Positions 43,659-52,611 of a stretch of DNA of 64,000 nucleotides are shown here, piece by piece; positions within the stretch are counted from its first letter, which is position 1; every line of letters begins with the position of its first letter. This stretch comes from Cellvibrionaceae bacterium (GTDB lineage: Bacteria > Pseudomonadota > Gammaproteobacteria > Pseudomonadales > Cellvibrionaceae): contig JAOXRT010000246.1 of assembly GCA_025800365.1 (NCBI GenBank), positions 1 to 64,000 of the forward strand. Direction: 5' to 3'. The position numbers and the translations under genes are program-made. Under the pieces are notes generated by a model, which was given only the letters and a program-made list of their open reading frames with translations, was not told the DNA's origin and did no database searches.

Positions 43659-45017
43659 TTAAAACAAACGCATAACGTCGTTGTACAACGCCACACACAT
43701 GATGCAAAGCACCATAACCATGCCGATCTGGTAGCCCCATAACTGCACTCGCTCTGGTAAAGGACTCCCTTTTACCAACTCAATAACGTAGTAGAGCAGA
43801 TGGCCGCCATCCAGAACCGGAATCGGCAACAGGTTCATAACCCCGAGAAATACACTTAGCAATGCCAGCAAGGTGATAAATTGCTGCCAGCCAGCCTTGG
43901 CCGAATCGCCCGCCACTTTAGCAATGGTAAGAGGTCCGCTCAAGTTTTTCGTGGATATTTGCCCAACAATCAGCTTCTTCAAAGAGACAAGTACAAATTT
44001 GGATTGTTCCCAAGTTTTATCGACCGCCACCACAAAGGACTGCACAAATCCGTATTGACGCTTGATTATCATGTCCTTGGGCCAAGGTGTTTGACTAGCG
44101 CGGACCCCTACACGGCCAATTACAGTACCATCATCTAAGGTCACTGCCGCTGGGGTAATGTTTGTCTCGGCCAATTTACCGTCGCGCTCATAGCTCAAAC
44201 TGAAAGTTTGATTGGCTCGGGCTTTTACATATTCAACCCACCAATCCCAGTCTTCAACGCTCTGTCCGTCGGCCGCTACCAGCTTATCTCCCACCTTTAG
44301 GCCAGCTTTTGCCGCTGGGCTATCAGCTTGTATATAACTTAGATCCATCGCTATCGGCGGGTAGAAAAGGGTTATCCCCAAGCCAGCGACTGGGTTGGGC
44401 TCCGCATCACCACGCAGCCACTCTTTGAGCTCCCCTACCGAGTCATAGCTTAGATCTGAATCTGGATATTGAACACGGAACAGTATTTCGCCGCTCTCCC
44501 CCAATCGATTGAGCAACTGCTGCACAAATTCTTGGCGGGTGGCGGTTGGCTGACCGTCCACAGCGATGATTCGCTGGCCTGGCTCTAGACCAGCTTCGGC
44601 AGCGACGGAACCCGGTTCTACCTTTCCAACCACGGCTGTTAGCTCGCGGTAACCAGGCAAAGTAAGAAACCAATACAGCAAGATGGCCAAGATGAAGTTG
44701 GCGACTGGGCCGGCAAGCACCACGGCAATTCGGCTTAAGACGGGCTTTTGAGTAAACGCTAGGTGCTTTTCATGCTCAGCAACTTCACCTTCACGCTCAT
44801 CAAGCATTTTTACATAGCCACCGAGCGGTAATGCAGCCAAAGCAAACTCAGTGCCCTCTTTATTTCGCCAGCTATACAAAACCTTGCCGAAACCAACTGA
44901 GAAACGCAGCACCTTCACGCCACAACGACGGGCCACGTAGTAGTGCCCAAATTCATGAACCGTTACCAGCACCCCGAGGGCCAAGATAAACCAAAATACG
45001 GTTGCGATAAGACTCAA
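43659..45017 (-). CDS. rseP: Site-2 protease RseP
   Basis: A 452-residue intramembrane zinc protease with HEFGH at residues 21-25 in the first helix, two PDZ domains (about 115-200 and 200-290), and the second active-site part NLLPIPVLDGGHLLYY. It cleaves anti-sigma factors such as RseA in envelope stress signalling and also remnant signal peptides. TTG start at 45017 with AGGGG eight bases upstream. In its usual place between dxr and bamA. Confidence 0.95.
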   Translation of the reverse strand: MSLIATVFWFILALGVLVTVHEFGHYYVARRCGVKVLRFSVGFGKVLYSWRNKEGTEFALAALPLGGYVKMLDEREGEVAEHEKHLAFTQKPVLSRIAVVLAGPVANFILAILLYWFLTLPGYRELTAVVGKVEPGSVAAEAGLEPGQRIIAVDGQPTATRQEFVQQLLNRLGESGEILFRVQYPDSDLSYDSVGELKEWLRGDAEPNPVAGLGITLFYPPIAMDLSYIQADSPAAKAGLKVGDKLVAADGQSVEDWDWWVEYVKARANQTFSLSYERDGKLAETNITPAAVTLDDGTVIGRVGVRASQTPWPKDMIIKRQYGFVQSFVVAVDKTWEQSKFVLVSLKKLIVGQISTKNLSGPLTIAKVAGDSAKAGWQQFITLLALLSVFLGVMNLLPIPVLDGGHLLYYVIELVKGSPLPERVQLWGYQIGMVMVLCIMCVALYNDVMRLF

Positions 45018-45039
45018 GTGACTTTCCCCTCTAAGTGAC

Positions 45040-46221
45040 CTAGCACGTCAAAGTTCGAATTAATTGTTGCGCACTCTGACGCGCCTGGGCATCGACGGCC
45101 AATACAGTATCTATATTCTGCACGTCAATCACCGAGTGTTGCTCCAAGACTTCACTGTTGATTCTCGCAATGTCAGTAAAGCCTATTCGCTCGGACAAGA
45201 AAGCCTCGACAGCTTCCTCATTTGCAGCATTAAGACAGGCGGCAGCACTACCACCAACTTTACTCGCCTCAATAGCCAAGCCTAAGCAAGGGAATCGCTG
45301 CAGATCAGGAGCCGAAAAGCTTAGCTCTCCGAGGCGGGTAAAATCCAAGCTTTCTACGCCTGACTCAATGCGTTCTGGCCAAGCCATGGCATGGGCGATC
45401 GGGGTACGCATATCCGGCTGCCCAAGCTGAGCTAGCACCGAGCCATCGTTGTATTGCACCATAGAATGCACCACACTTTGCGGGTGCAATATCACATCAA
45501 TCTGCTCTGGGGCGGCTGCAAATAGCCAGCGGGCTTCGATGTACTCCAGCCCCTTATTCATCATTGTTGCTGAATCGACAGAAATCTTTTGTCCCATCGA
45601 CCAATTTGGATGGGCACAAGCTTGCGCCACTGTGACCGATGATAAATCTTGAATAGGCGTTTCTCGAAAGGGACCGCCAGAGCCAGTTAATAAAATCTTA
45701 CGAACCCCAGCTTCCGCTAGGCTGCTCATATTTTCAGGCAAGCACTGGAAGATAGCATTGTGCTCACTATCAATGGGAAGCAGTAAGGACTCGTGCTGAC
45801 GCACGGCGTCCATAAATAGACTGCCCGCCATGACCAAGCTTTCTTTATTCGCCAATAGAACTTTATTACCTGCCTTTACCGCAGCCAATGTAGGCAATAG
45901 CCCAGCAGCACCCACGATAGCCGCCATAACCGTATCCGCCTCAGCAGAGACTTCGGCTAAAGCAGTTTTGCCGGCCAGCACCTTGGTGTTAAGTTTGCGC
46001 TCTTTTACGGCATCACGTAGTTGCCCTGCAGCTGACTCATCAGCTAGCACGGCAAGCTCAGGCTGAAACTTGGTCACCTGCTCTAAGAGAGTTTGCCAAT
46101 TACGGTTTGCACAAAGTGCATAGATATGAAATTTTTCCGGATGGCGAGCGGCTACATCTAAAGTGCTTTTACCAATGGAGCCGGTCGACCCCAATATCGT
46201 TAATCGTTCTGGTTTCGACAT
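45040..46221 (-). CDS. dxr: 1-deoxy-D-xylulose 5-phosphate reductoisomerase
   Basis: A 393-residue NADPH-dependent enzyme making 2-C-methyl-D-erythritol 4-phosphate in the MEP isoprenoid pathway. It begins [17 protein letters not shown] (nucleotide binding); the metal-site region is [14 protein letters not shown], and GSGGPFRE and [20 protein letters not shown] surround the active site. ATG overlaps the cdsA stop by one base (TAATG). Confidence 0.97.
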   Translation of the reverse strand: MSKPERLTILGSTGSIGKSTLDVAARHPEKFHIYALCANRNWQTLLEQVTKFQPELAVLADESAAGQLRDAVKERKLNTKVLAGKTALAEVSAEADTVMAAIVGAAGLLPTLAAVKAGNKVLLANKESLVMAGSLFMDAVRQHESLLLPIDSEHNAIFQCLPENMSSLAEAGVRKILLTGSGGPFRETPIQDLSSVTVAQACAHPNWSMGQKISVDSATMMNKGLEYIEARWLFAAAPEQIDVILHPQSVVHSMVQYNDGSVLAQLGQPDMRTPIAHAMAWPERIESGVESLDFTRLGELSFSAPDLQRFPCLGLAIEASKVGGSAAACLNAANEEAVEAFLSERIGFTDIARINSEVLEQHSVIDVQNIDTVLAVDAQARQSAQQLIRTLTC

Positions 46222-47048
46222 TATAGCGACCAGCCGCTCAAGCTCATGGCCAATGCAAACACCGGAGCTGCAGCCGTCAAGCTATCAACACGATCCAGCA
46301 CCCCGCCATGCCCAGGTAAAAGGCGCGAGCTATCTTTAATGCCGCGCTGGCGCTTGACCATACTTTCAAGCAGATCACCCAACACCGACGCTAATCCGGC
46401 TGGAATAATAATGGCCAAGGTCAACAGCAAAGAAACATCAGCCATTAGCGCAACGGCTACAGCCAACAAAACACAGCTAAACATGCCACCCCAAAAGCCT
46501 TCCCAAGACTTACCAGGGCTAACAGCTGGGGCCAACTTATGCTTACCCAATGCTTTACCCGAAAAATAAGCGCCGATATCAGCACAAGCTACGATTAACA
46601 CAACGATAAGGATCAACCATGCACCGGAGGTTTGAGCGCGCAAATAGGAAAATGCCAACCATGTTGGCACCAAAACGGCCATACCCATAATGGCTTTAAA
46701 CCAACGGCTTCCCCATAGCGCCGCACTTCCGGGGTAAGACTGAACCCATAGCAGCGCTATCGCCCACCACAGGCACCCAGCCATTAAAATAGCTTTGGAT
46801 ATATCGGCGTTATGACCGTCAAAATTATGGGTAACAAAGGCTGACAGGGCTAAAATGGAAGCGATTAAGGCAACATAAGCGCAACGCTGCCAGATTTTGG
46901 AAAGACCCGAAAGGTTGGCCCACTCCCAAGCCGCAATTAAAACGACTGTGGCTATAAAGGCCGAGAAAAGAGGCAAAGGCAGTTTAAACAAAGCCGCCAG
47001 AAACACTACAGCGAGAATAATAGCTGTGATGATACGTTGTTTTAGCAC
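46221..47048 (-). CDS. cdsA: Phosphatidate cytidylyltransferase
   Basis: A 275-residue membrane enzyme with about eight helices that makes CDP-diacylglycerol from phosphatidate and CTP, the branch point for phospholipids. The C-terminal signature is [20 protein letters not shown] and then [17 protein letters not shown] start at 47048. Follows uppS by 62 bases and is coupled to dxr. Confidence 0.95.
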   Translation of the reverse strand: MLKQRIITAIILAVVFLAALFKLPLPLFSAFIATVVLIAAWEWANLSGLSKIWQRCAYVALIASILALSAFVTHNFDGHNADISKAILMAGCLWWAIALLWVQSYPGSAALWGSRWFKAIMGMAVLVPTWLAFSYLRAQTSGAWLILIVVLIVACADIGAYFSGKALGKHKLAPAVSPGKSWEGFWGGMFSCVLLAVAVALMADVSLLLTLAIIIPAGLASVLGDLLESMVKRQRGIKDSSRLLPGHGGVLDRVDSLTAAAPVFALAMSLSGWSL

Positions 47049-47110
47049 TCGGCCCCCAAATTCATTTAATCGATCTATTATCGATCAGTTTTTATTATCA
47101 ATGCCTGCAA

Positions 47111-47854
47111 TCAGGCTTGTTCCGCCAGCACTTGTTCAGATGTTTTTCCAAAGCGACGCTGGCGCTGATAAAAGTCATTTACCGCTGCGTCTACTTGCTC
47201 AGGCCCAAAATCAGGCCACAAACAATCACTAAAATACAATTCTGAATAAGAGCACTGCCAAAGTAGAAAGTTACTGATACGAATCTCTCCGCCAGTGCGA
47301 ATCAACAAATCCAACTCGGGCAAATCGGCCAAGCAAGTGTGCTGATGCAAGCTGTCTTCATCTATATCGTCTGCGGTAATTTCTCCCGCTTGCAGCTTTT
47401 CTGCCAGTTCTTTACTAGCTTGCGCGATGTCCCAACGACCACCGTAATCAGCTGCAATCACCAAAGTAGCCTCACCTTGACTGGCAATTGCCTCTGCTTC
47501 AGCAATTGCATCTTGTAGCTTAGGGCTAAAGCGATCTCGACGCCCGATTACTCGCAGCGCCACCCCTTCCTCGCTAAGCTTACGTGCTTCGCGGCGCAGG
47601 TAGGAGTAAAACAAACTCATTAGCGCCTCAACCTCACGCGGAGGGCGGCGCCAATTTTCACTACTAAAGGCAAATAGAGTCAGCACTTCTACCTTGTGCT
47701 CTCGACAGGCTTTTAACACTGCACGAATTTTTTCGACTCCAGCCTTATGGCCAGAGCCACCACCCATGCCACGCTGTTTCGCCCAGCGATTGTTCCCATC
47801 CATGATGATGCCAATATGGCGTGGAGACGCCGCTGGCAAGTTTTGCTCACTCAA
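47111..47854 (-). CDS. uppS: Undecaprenyl diphosphate synthase
   Basis: A cis-prenyltransferase of about 247 residues producing the C55 lipid carrier for peptidoglycan and O-antigen. It has HIGIIMDGNNRWAKQRG (catalytic Asp), AFSSENWRRP, and the C-terminal DLLIRTGGEIRISNFLLWQ and SELYFSDCLWPDF. TTG at 47854 is preferred because AAGG lies nine bases upstream; TTG at 47860 would leave only three. Follows frr closely. Confidence 0.94.
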   Translation of the reverse strand: MSEQNLPAASPRHIGIIMDGNNRWAKQRGMGGGSGHKAGVEKIRAVLKACREHKVEVLTLFAFSSENWRRPPREVEALMSLFYSYLRREARKLSEEGVALRVIGRRDRFSPKLQDAIAEAEAIASQGEATLVIAADYGGRWDIAQASKELAEKLQAGEITADDIDEDSLHQHTCLADLPELDLLIRTGGEIRISNFLLWQCSYSELYFSDCLWPDFGPEQVDAAVNDFYQRQRRFGKTSEQVLAEQA

Positions 47855-47868
47855 GTGCAATCGCCTTT

Positions 47869-48429
47869 TTAGATTTCCATCAAATCTGCTTCTTTCACTG
47901 ATAGCGCCTTGTCCACTTCGGCTACAAACTTATCAGTGATCTTTTGAATGTCATCCTGAGCGCGACGATCGTCATCTTCAGTGATTTCTTTTTCTTTTAG
48001 CAGATCTTTAACATCCGCATTGGAGTCACGACGAATATTGCGAATGGAAATACGAGCATTTTCAGCTTCAGCGCGAGCTTGCTTGATATAACCTTTACGA
48101 GTTTCTTCGGTCAAAGGCGGCATTGGAACACGAATCAGCTCACCGGTAGTCACTGGGTTCAAACCCAAGTCAGACTTCATAATCGCCTTTTCGATTTCTG
48201 GAACCATTGGCTTTTCCCAAGGGCTTACAGAAAGCGTACGAGCATCCAAAACAGATACATTAGCCACTTGATTCAATGGCGTATCTGAACCGTAGTAATT
48301 AACAGTTACGGTATCCAAAATGCTTGGGTGAGCGCGACCAGTGCGGATCTTTCCGAAATTACTGGCCAGTGCTTCTAAGCTTTTTTGCATGCGGCTTTCA
48401 GCATCCGCTTTAATATCATTGATCATCAT
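47869..48429 (-). CDS. frr: Ribosome recycling factor
   Basis: A 186-residue RRF that splits post-termination ribosomes with EF-G. Signatures: [20 protein letters not shown] in the first third and [20 protein letters not shown] in the middle. It begins ATGATG, overlapping the end of pyrH by 14 bases, so the two are translationally coupled. Confidence 0.97.
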   Translation of the reverse strand: MMINDIKADAESRMQKSLEALASNFGKIRTGRAHPSILDTVTVNYYGSDTPLNQVANVSVLDARTLSVSPWEKPMVPEIEKAIMKSDLGLNPVTTGELIRVPMPPLTEETRKGYIKQARAEAENARISIRNIRRDSNADVKDLLKEKEITEDDDRRAQDDIQKITDKFVAEVDKALSVKEADLMEI

Positions 48430-49156
48430 CTAAAGTCTCTTGAATTAAAGTACCTTCATTGCCACCGCGAACAATGCTAACTAAGGCGCCAGCTTGATCC
48501 ATACGGAAAACACGTACAGGCATATCATGTTCGCGACACAGACAAATTGCCGTTAGATCCATTACCCCTAGCTTCTTCTCTAAAGCTTCATCATAGGTCA
48601 AGGCATCGTATTTAGTTGCCGTAGGATCTTTCATTGGGTCGGCTGTGTAAACACCGTCTACTTTGGTGGCTTTAAGCACCAATTCAGCCTCAACTTCGAT
48701 TCCGCGCAAACACGCAGCCGAATCGGTTGTAAAGAATGGGTTACCCGTACCCGCAGAGAATATTACCACTTCGCCGGAATCTAGAAAGCGAATGGCCTTA
48801 CGGCGATCATAGTGATCTACCACGCCACTCATTGGAATTGCAGACATAACTCGTGAGGAAATATCCGAGCGCTCTAGGGCGTCTCGCATCGCTAGGGCAT
48901 TCATGACCGTTGCCAACATACCCATATGGTCGCCGGTTACACGATCAAGGCCTGCAGCACTCAGCGCCGCACCGCGGAACAGGTTGCCACCACCAATTAC
49001 CAGACCAACTTGAACACCAATACCAACCAACTGACCAATTTCTAAGGCCATTTTGTCCAGCACCTTGGGATCTATACCAAAGCCCTCTTCTCCCATCAGC
49101 TCTTCGCCGCTGAGTTTAAGCAATATACGTTTGTATTTTTTGTCTTTGGTGGGCAT
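48416..49156 (-). CDS. pyrH: UMP kinase
   Basis: A 246-residue amino-acid-kinase-fold hexamer converting UMP to UDP. It begins [15 protein letters not shown], with [32 protein letters not shown] and [20 protein letters not shown] further on. Normal length. The first gene after the tsf terminator, coupled to frr. Confidence 0.97.
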   Translation of the reverse strand: MPTKDKKYKRILLKLSGEELMGEEGFGIDPKVLDKMALEIGQLVGIGVQVGLVIGGGNLFRGAALSAAGLDRVTGDHMGMLATVMNALAMRDALERSDISSRVMSAIPMSGVVDHYDRRKAIRFLDSGEVVIFSAGTGNPFFTTDSAACLRGIEVEAELVLKATKVDGVYTADPMKDPTATKYDALTYDEALEKKLGVMDLTAICLCREHDMPVRVFRMDQAGALVSIVRGGNEGTLIQETLDDDQ

Positions 49157-49248
49157 GGAAGACTTCCTACATTGGCCGTGATTTGGGAGCTTGCGCCCAG
49201 AATTGACACCTTATTGGCGCACAAGATTCTAAGCGGCTGAATTCTAAC

Positions 49249-49283
49249 AAAAAAGGGGTGGAAGATGCGACTCCCACCCCTTT
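49249..49283 (-). terminator. Terminator after rpsB-tsf
   Basis: On the minus strand AAAGGGGTGG pairs with CCACCCCTTT across a loop of about 13 bases and is followed by TTTTTT. It separates rpsB-tsf from pyrH-frr. A second pairing TGATTTTCA/TGAAAATCA (49292-49320) precedes it. Confidence 0.85.
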
Positions 49284-49332
49284 CTAATCGATGATTTTCA
49301 TCAACGATGGCTGAAAATCAGCCTTTTAAGAC

Positions 49333-50208
49333 TTATTCGCCTTTAGAAGCAGCTACCTGAGCGGCAACTTCTGCAGCAAAATCAGCTTCTTCAACTTCGA
49401 TACCTTCACCTACCTCAAAGCGAACAAAGCCAACAACCTCACCGCCAGCTTCTTTAACTAGCTGAGCAACGGTTTGGTCTGGGTTCTTAACGAATGGCTG
49501 CTCAACCAAGCTAGCTTCTTTCAAGAACTTCTTAATACGACCAGTCATCATCTTCTCAACGATCTCGTCTGGCTTACCAGCCATATCTGGCTGAGCCTTG
49601 ATGATGTCTTTTTCTTTCTGAAGCGCTTCTTCTGGCATATCTTCTGGACGGTTAACCTGTGGGTTAACGGCCGCTACGTGCATAGATACGTCTTTAGCAA
49701 CTTCCATAGCACCAGCAGAGATAGTGGTGATAGCTGCGATACGGTTGTTAGAGTGGATGTAAGAACCCACAACGCCACCGTTAGCTTCAACAACAGCCAC
49801 ACGACGAACACCGATGTTTTCACCGATCTTCTGAACCAAAGCTTCACGAGCTGAATCCAACTCACCTTCCATTAGCTTGGCAACGTCTTCGGTCTTTTCA
49901 GTGAAAGCCTTCTCAAGAACCTTGGCCGCGAAACCAGCGAAGTTCTCATCACGAGCAGCGAAATCAGTTTCAGAGTTAACTTCAACCAATACACCGTAAG
50001 AGCCGTCTTCAGCAACTTTCGCCGCTACAACGCCGTCAGCAGCAGTACGATCAGCTTTCTTAGCCGCTTTTAGGCCAGAAGCTTTACGTAGGTTTTCAAT
50101 CGCCTTGTCGATGTCACCATCAACTTCTTTAAGTGCTTTTTTGCACTCCATCATGCCGAGGCCAGTGCGCTCGCGCAGTTCTTTTACCAAAGATGCAGAA
50201 ACCGCCAT
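49333..50208 (-). CDS. tsf: Elongation factor Ts
   Basis: A 291-residue EF-Ts, the nucleotide exchange factor of EF-Tu. The N-terminal [20 protein letters not shown] and the [15 protein letters not shown] region are conserved. ATG has GAGGAAAAAA upstream. Second gene of rpsB-tsf, after a 117-bp gap with a hairpin. Confidence 0.97.
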   Translation of the reverse strand: MAVSASLVKELRERTGLGMMECKKALKEVDGDIDKAIENLRKASGLKAAKKADRTAADGVVAAKVAEDGSYGVLVEVNSETDFAARDENFAGFAAKVLEKAFTEKTEDVAKLMEGELDSAREALVQKIGENIGVRRVAVVEANGGVVGSYIHSNNRIAAITTISAGAMEVAKDVSMHVAAVNPQVNRPEDMPEEALQKEKDIIKAQPDMAGKPDEIVEKMMTGRIKKFLKEASLVEQPFVKNPDQTVAQLVKEAGGEVVGFVRFEVGEGIEVEEADFAAEVAAQVAASKGE

Positions 50209-50246
50209 GATTTTTTCCTCATCAATATATTTGAAACATAAATACG

Positions 50247-50268
50247 AAAGGGGGCGAGCGCCCCCTTT
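50247..50268 (-). terminator. Hairpin between rpsB and tsf
   Basis: AAAGGGGGC / GCCCCCTTT with a four-base loop. On the minus strand it is followed by CGTATTTATG rather than a clean T-tract, so it could be a partial terminator or attenuator that lowers tsf relative to rpsB. Confidence 0.6.
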
Positions 50269-50325
50269 TAGACTGAGACCAGTAAAAACTAGCCTGCAGC
50301 CTCTGTGTTACAGCTGTGCGAGGGC

Positions 50326-51063
50326 TTAGCTAGCTTCGCCGTCAACCTCTACAAACTCGTCCTTATTAGGAACGCTCTGGCCATTAGCTGCACCTTCTAG
50401 AACAGCGTCAGCTGCTGCAGTGGCGTACAACTTAATAGCGCGGATAGCATCGTCGTTACCAGGGATAACGTGATCAACGCCAGCAGGATCAGAGTTAGTA
50501 TCAACAACACCAAATACTGGGATACCTAGCTTGTTAGCTTCTTGGATAGCGATGCGCTCGTGCTCAACGTCGATTACGAAGATCGCGTCAGGTAGACCAC
50601 CCATATCCTTGATACCACCGATAGAGCGCTCTAGCTTCTCCATCATACGGGTGCGCATCAGAGCTTCTTTTTTGGTCAACTTCTCAAAAGTACCGTCTTG
50701 GCTCTGAGCTTCAAGATCGCGGTAGCGCTTGATAGAAGCACGGATAGTTTTGTAGTTGGTTAGCATACCACCCAACCAACGGTGGCTAACGTAAGGCTGG
50801 CCAGAACGCTCAGCTTGCTCTTTGATCACTTTAGCGGCAGCGCGCTTAGTACCAACGAACAATACTTTTTTCTTCTGAGAGCCAAGCTTAGTTAGAGCAG
50901 CTAGGGCTTCATTGAACGCAGGAACGGTGTGCTCCAGGTTAATGATATGAATTTTGTTACGAGCACCAAAGATGTATTGACCCATCTTTGGGTTCCAGTA
51001 GCGAGTCTGGTGACCGAAGTGAACACCAGCTTGCAGCATATCGCGCATGCTTACGGTAGGCAT
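50326..51063 (-). CDS. rpsB: 30S ribosomal protein S2
   Basis: A 245-residue S2 protein. It begins [20 protein letters not shown], then [20 protein letters not shown] and [18 protein letters not shown] has TAAGGAAATAGA upstream. It lies at the head of the minus-strand block with a long leader of about 150 bases, in line with the known autogenous control of rpsB-tsf. Confidence 0.97.
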   Translation of the reverse strand: MPTVSMRDMLQAGVHFGHQTRYWNPKMGQYIFGARNKIHIINLEHTVPAFNEALAALTKLGSQKKKVLFVGTKRAAAKVIKEQAERSGQPYVSHRWLGGMLTNYKTIRASIKRYRDLEAQSQDGTFEKLTKKEALMRTRMMEKLERSIGGIKDMGGLPDAIFVIDVEHERIAIQEANKLGIPVFGVVDTNSDPAGVDHVIPGNDDAIRAIKLYATAAADAVLEGAANGQSVPNKDEFVEVDGEAS

Positions 51064-51204
51064 ATGTCTATTTCCTTAGGGTTAGGCCTCCATATACCCC
51101 AGCCGCTCAACCCTTTCCTGCCAAAGGAAATTGGGCACCCAAACGGATGTGTCGGTATATGTGTGACGTTAAAATCATTAAATTTACCCTGCACTCTAGG
51201 TACA

Positions 51205-51219
51205 GGGGCGCGCTTTATA
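51205..51219 (-). promoter_or_regulatory. rpsB: rpsB promoter -10 with GC-rich discriminator
   Basis: On the minus strand TATAAA (51214-51219) is followed by GCGCGCCCC. A GC-rich discriminator is the mark of ribosomal promoters under ppGpp/DksA control. No clear -35 hexamer is seen. Confidence 0.55.
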
Positions 51220-51296
51220 CCATAGACGAGGGGTGGTTGCTAGTTTTTTCGGACTTCATCAACCTATTACTCAATATCTGCAGCCTGACCGCCTGC

Positions 51297-51461
51297 CTTG
51301 GTTGTGAAGGAGCTTCCCGGGATCGCAAAAAACGGCATGGGCTCGCACCATCCAGGTGCTCGGCCTTCGGCCAAGCCCTAAACTCTTCCGGGAGTTTAGT
51401 CATGCCAGCTCGCGTTCGTTTCCATAACTCACACGTCCCAGGAAGCTCCTTCACAACCAAG
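51297..51461. mobile_element. 165-bp MITE-like element with nested hairpins
   Basis: Terminal inverted repeats of 26 bp (51297-51322 and 51436-51461, CTTGGTTGTGAAGGAGCTTC...), matching at 25 positions. Inside, GGCATG (51334-51339) pairs with CATGCC (51401-51406), and this stem encloses three hairpins in a row: GCACC-ATCCA-GGTGC, GGCC-TTC-GGCC and CTAAACTC-TTCCGG-GAGTTTAG. The plan is a cloverleaf-like fold. No coding frame and no transposase. Could be a non-autonomous mobile element or a repeat with a structured RNA role. Confidence 0.75.
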
Positions 51462-51521
51462 ACATTCTGCAACGATAGCTATCCCAAACCACTAACAATC
51501 CTTGATCAACTAGCGAAAGCA

Positions 51522-51635
51522 GTTTTAGGGGTGGCCAACTCTCTTTTGGGGGCATCTTCGACTTGGAGGAGAAGGTGAGCTGGCATGGAGGCCGCTTTTT
51601 GCGCCCCCCAGAAGAGAGTTGGCCACCCCTAAAAC
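51522..51635. mobile_element. 114-bp palindromic element
   Basis: Arms of 31 bp (51522-51552 and 51605-51635, GTTTTAGGGGTGGCCAACTC...), matching at 30 positions, around a 52-bp centre. Unrelated in sequence to the 165-bp element 60 bp away. No coding capacity. Confidence 0.72.
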
Positions 51636-51834
51636 GGTCAAGTCAGCACAAATTAATAACGTCTCTCCAAACTGCATTCGACATATAGAAGGCTGCCGCT
51701 TGGAGAAGCGCACTATGACGGTTTACAATAGTCAGTCTTTTGCTTGGACGGCCAAATTGACCAAAACCCTGAATTTTGCAGGTAATTGCCGCCAAAAACG
51801 AACAGAATACATAAATGTAGGAAAATACTAGCCG

Positions 51835-52605
51835 ATGTCTGTATCCATCAAGACCCCTGAAGAAATCGCCAAAATGCGCGTAGCCGGCCGCATGGCCGCC
51901 GAATGTCTAGAAATGATCGAAGACTATGTAAAGCCAGGGGTAAGCACGGCAGAATTAGATCGAATCATTCATAGACATATTGTAGAAGTACAAGATGCGA
52001 TTCCAGCCTGCTTGAATTATCGCGGTTTCCCTAAATCCATCTGCACCTCAGTGAACCACGTAATTTGTCACGGCATCCCCTCAGAAAAGAAAATTCTGAA
52101 AGATGGTGACATCATCAATATCGACGTGACCGTGATTAAAGATGGCTACTTTGGCGACACCAGCAAAATGTACTTTGTTGGCAAGCGCAGCTCGCATATG
52201 GAGCGCCTAGTTCAAGTAACTCAAGAATGCCTATATAAAGGCATCGAACTTGTTAAGCCAGGTACTCGCCTAGGTGATATCGGCCACGTTATCCAACAGC
52301 ATGCCCAATCGAACTACTACAGCGTAGTACGCGAATACTGCGGCCATGGAATCGGCAGCGAATTCCATGAAGATCCACAAGTACTTCACTACGGCAAGCC
52401 TGATACCGGCTTAGAGTTAAAAGAAGGCATGACCTTCACCATCGAGCCAATGATAAACGCTGGTAAAGCCCACACAAAATTGAAAAAAGATGGCTGGACA
52501 GTAGAAACTCGCGACGGCCGCCCATCAGCCCAGTGGGAACATACCTTAGCGGTAACGGCTACCGGTGTTGAAGTATTAACCGCCCGAACTGAAGAGAGCT
52601 TCTAA
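51835..52605 (+). CDS. map: Type I methionine aminopeptidase
   Basis: A 256-residue enzyme that removes the initiator Met from new proteins. Two-metal site: DVTVIKDGYFGDTSKMY, GHGIGSEFHEDP and FTIEPMINAG, plus QWEHTLAVT at the end. ATG with a distant AGGA. It is divergent from rpsB as in Pseudomonas and only 6 bases from glnD. Confidence 0.97.
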   Translation: MSVSIKTPEEIAKMRVAGRMAAECLEMIEDYVKPGVSTAELDRIIHRHIVEVQDAIPACLNYRGFPKSICTSVNHVICHGIPSEKKILKDGDIINIDVTVIKDGYFGDTSKMYFVGKRSSHMERLVQVTQECLYKGIELVKPGTRLGDIGHVIQQHAQSNYYSVVREYCGHGIGSEFHEDPQVLHYGKPDTGLELKEGMTFTIEPMINAGKAHTKLKKDGWTVETRDGRPSAQWEHTLAVTATGVEVLTARTEESF

Positions 52606-52611
52606 AGCACA

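Larger units (their letters stand above)
51064..51834. other. rpsB-map divergent region with two palindromic elements
   Basis: A 771-bp gap. From left to right it holds the rpsB leader (51064-51205), the rpsB promoter, a 165-bp inverted-repeat element (51297-51461), a 114-bp inverted-repeat element (51522-51635), and about 200 bp of map upstream sequence. Short frames inside the elements come from the repeat arms and are not genes. Confidence 0.7.

Noticed and set aside
49474-49854. Plus-strand frame of 126 codons across tsf
   Set aside because: Antisense of a clear tsf gene with no promoter or ribosome binding site.
51064-51205. Riboswitch in the rpsB leader
   Set aside because: The leader is long, but no known small-molecule riboswitch pattern is visible; autogenous control by S2 is the simpler explanation.
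51147-51713. Short frames on both strands that share VLGVANSLLG
   Set aside because: They arise from the 31-bp arms of the 114-bp palindromic element read in both directions; no ribosome binding site or conserved product.
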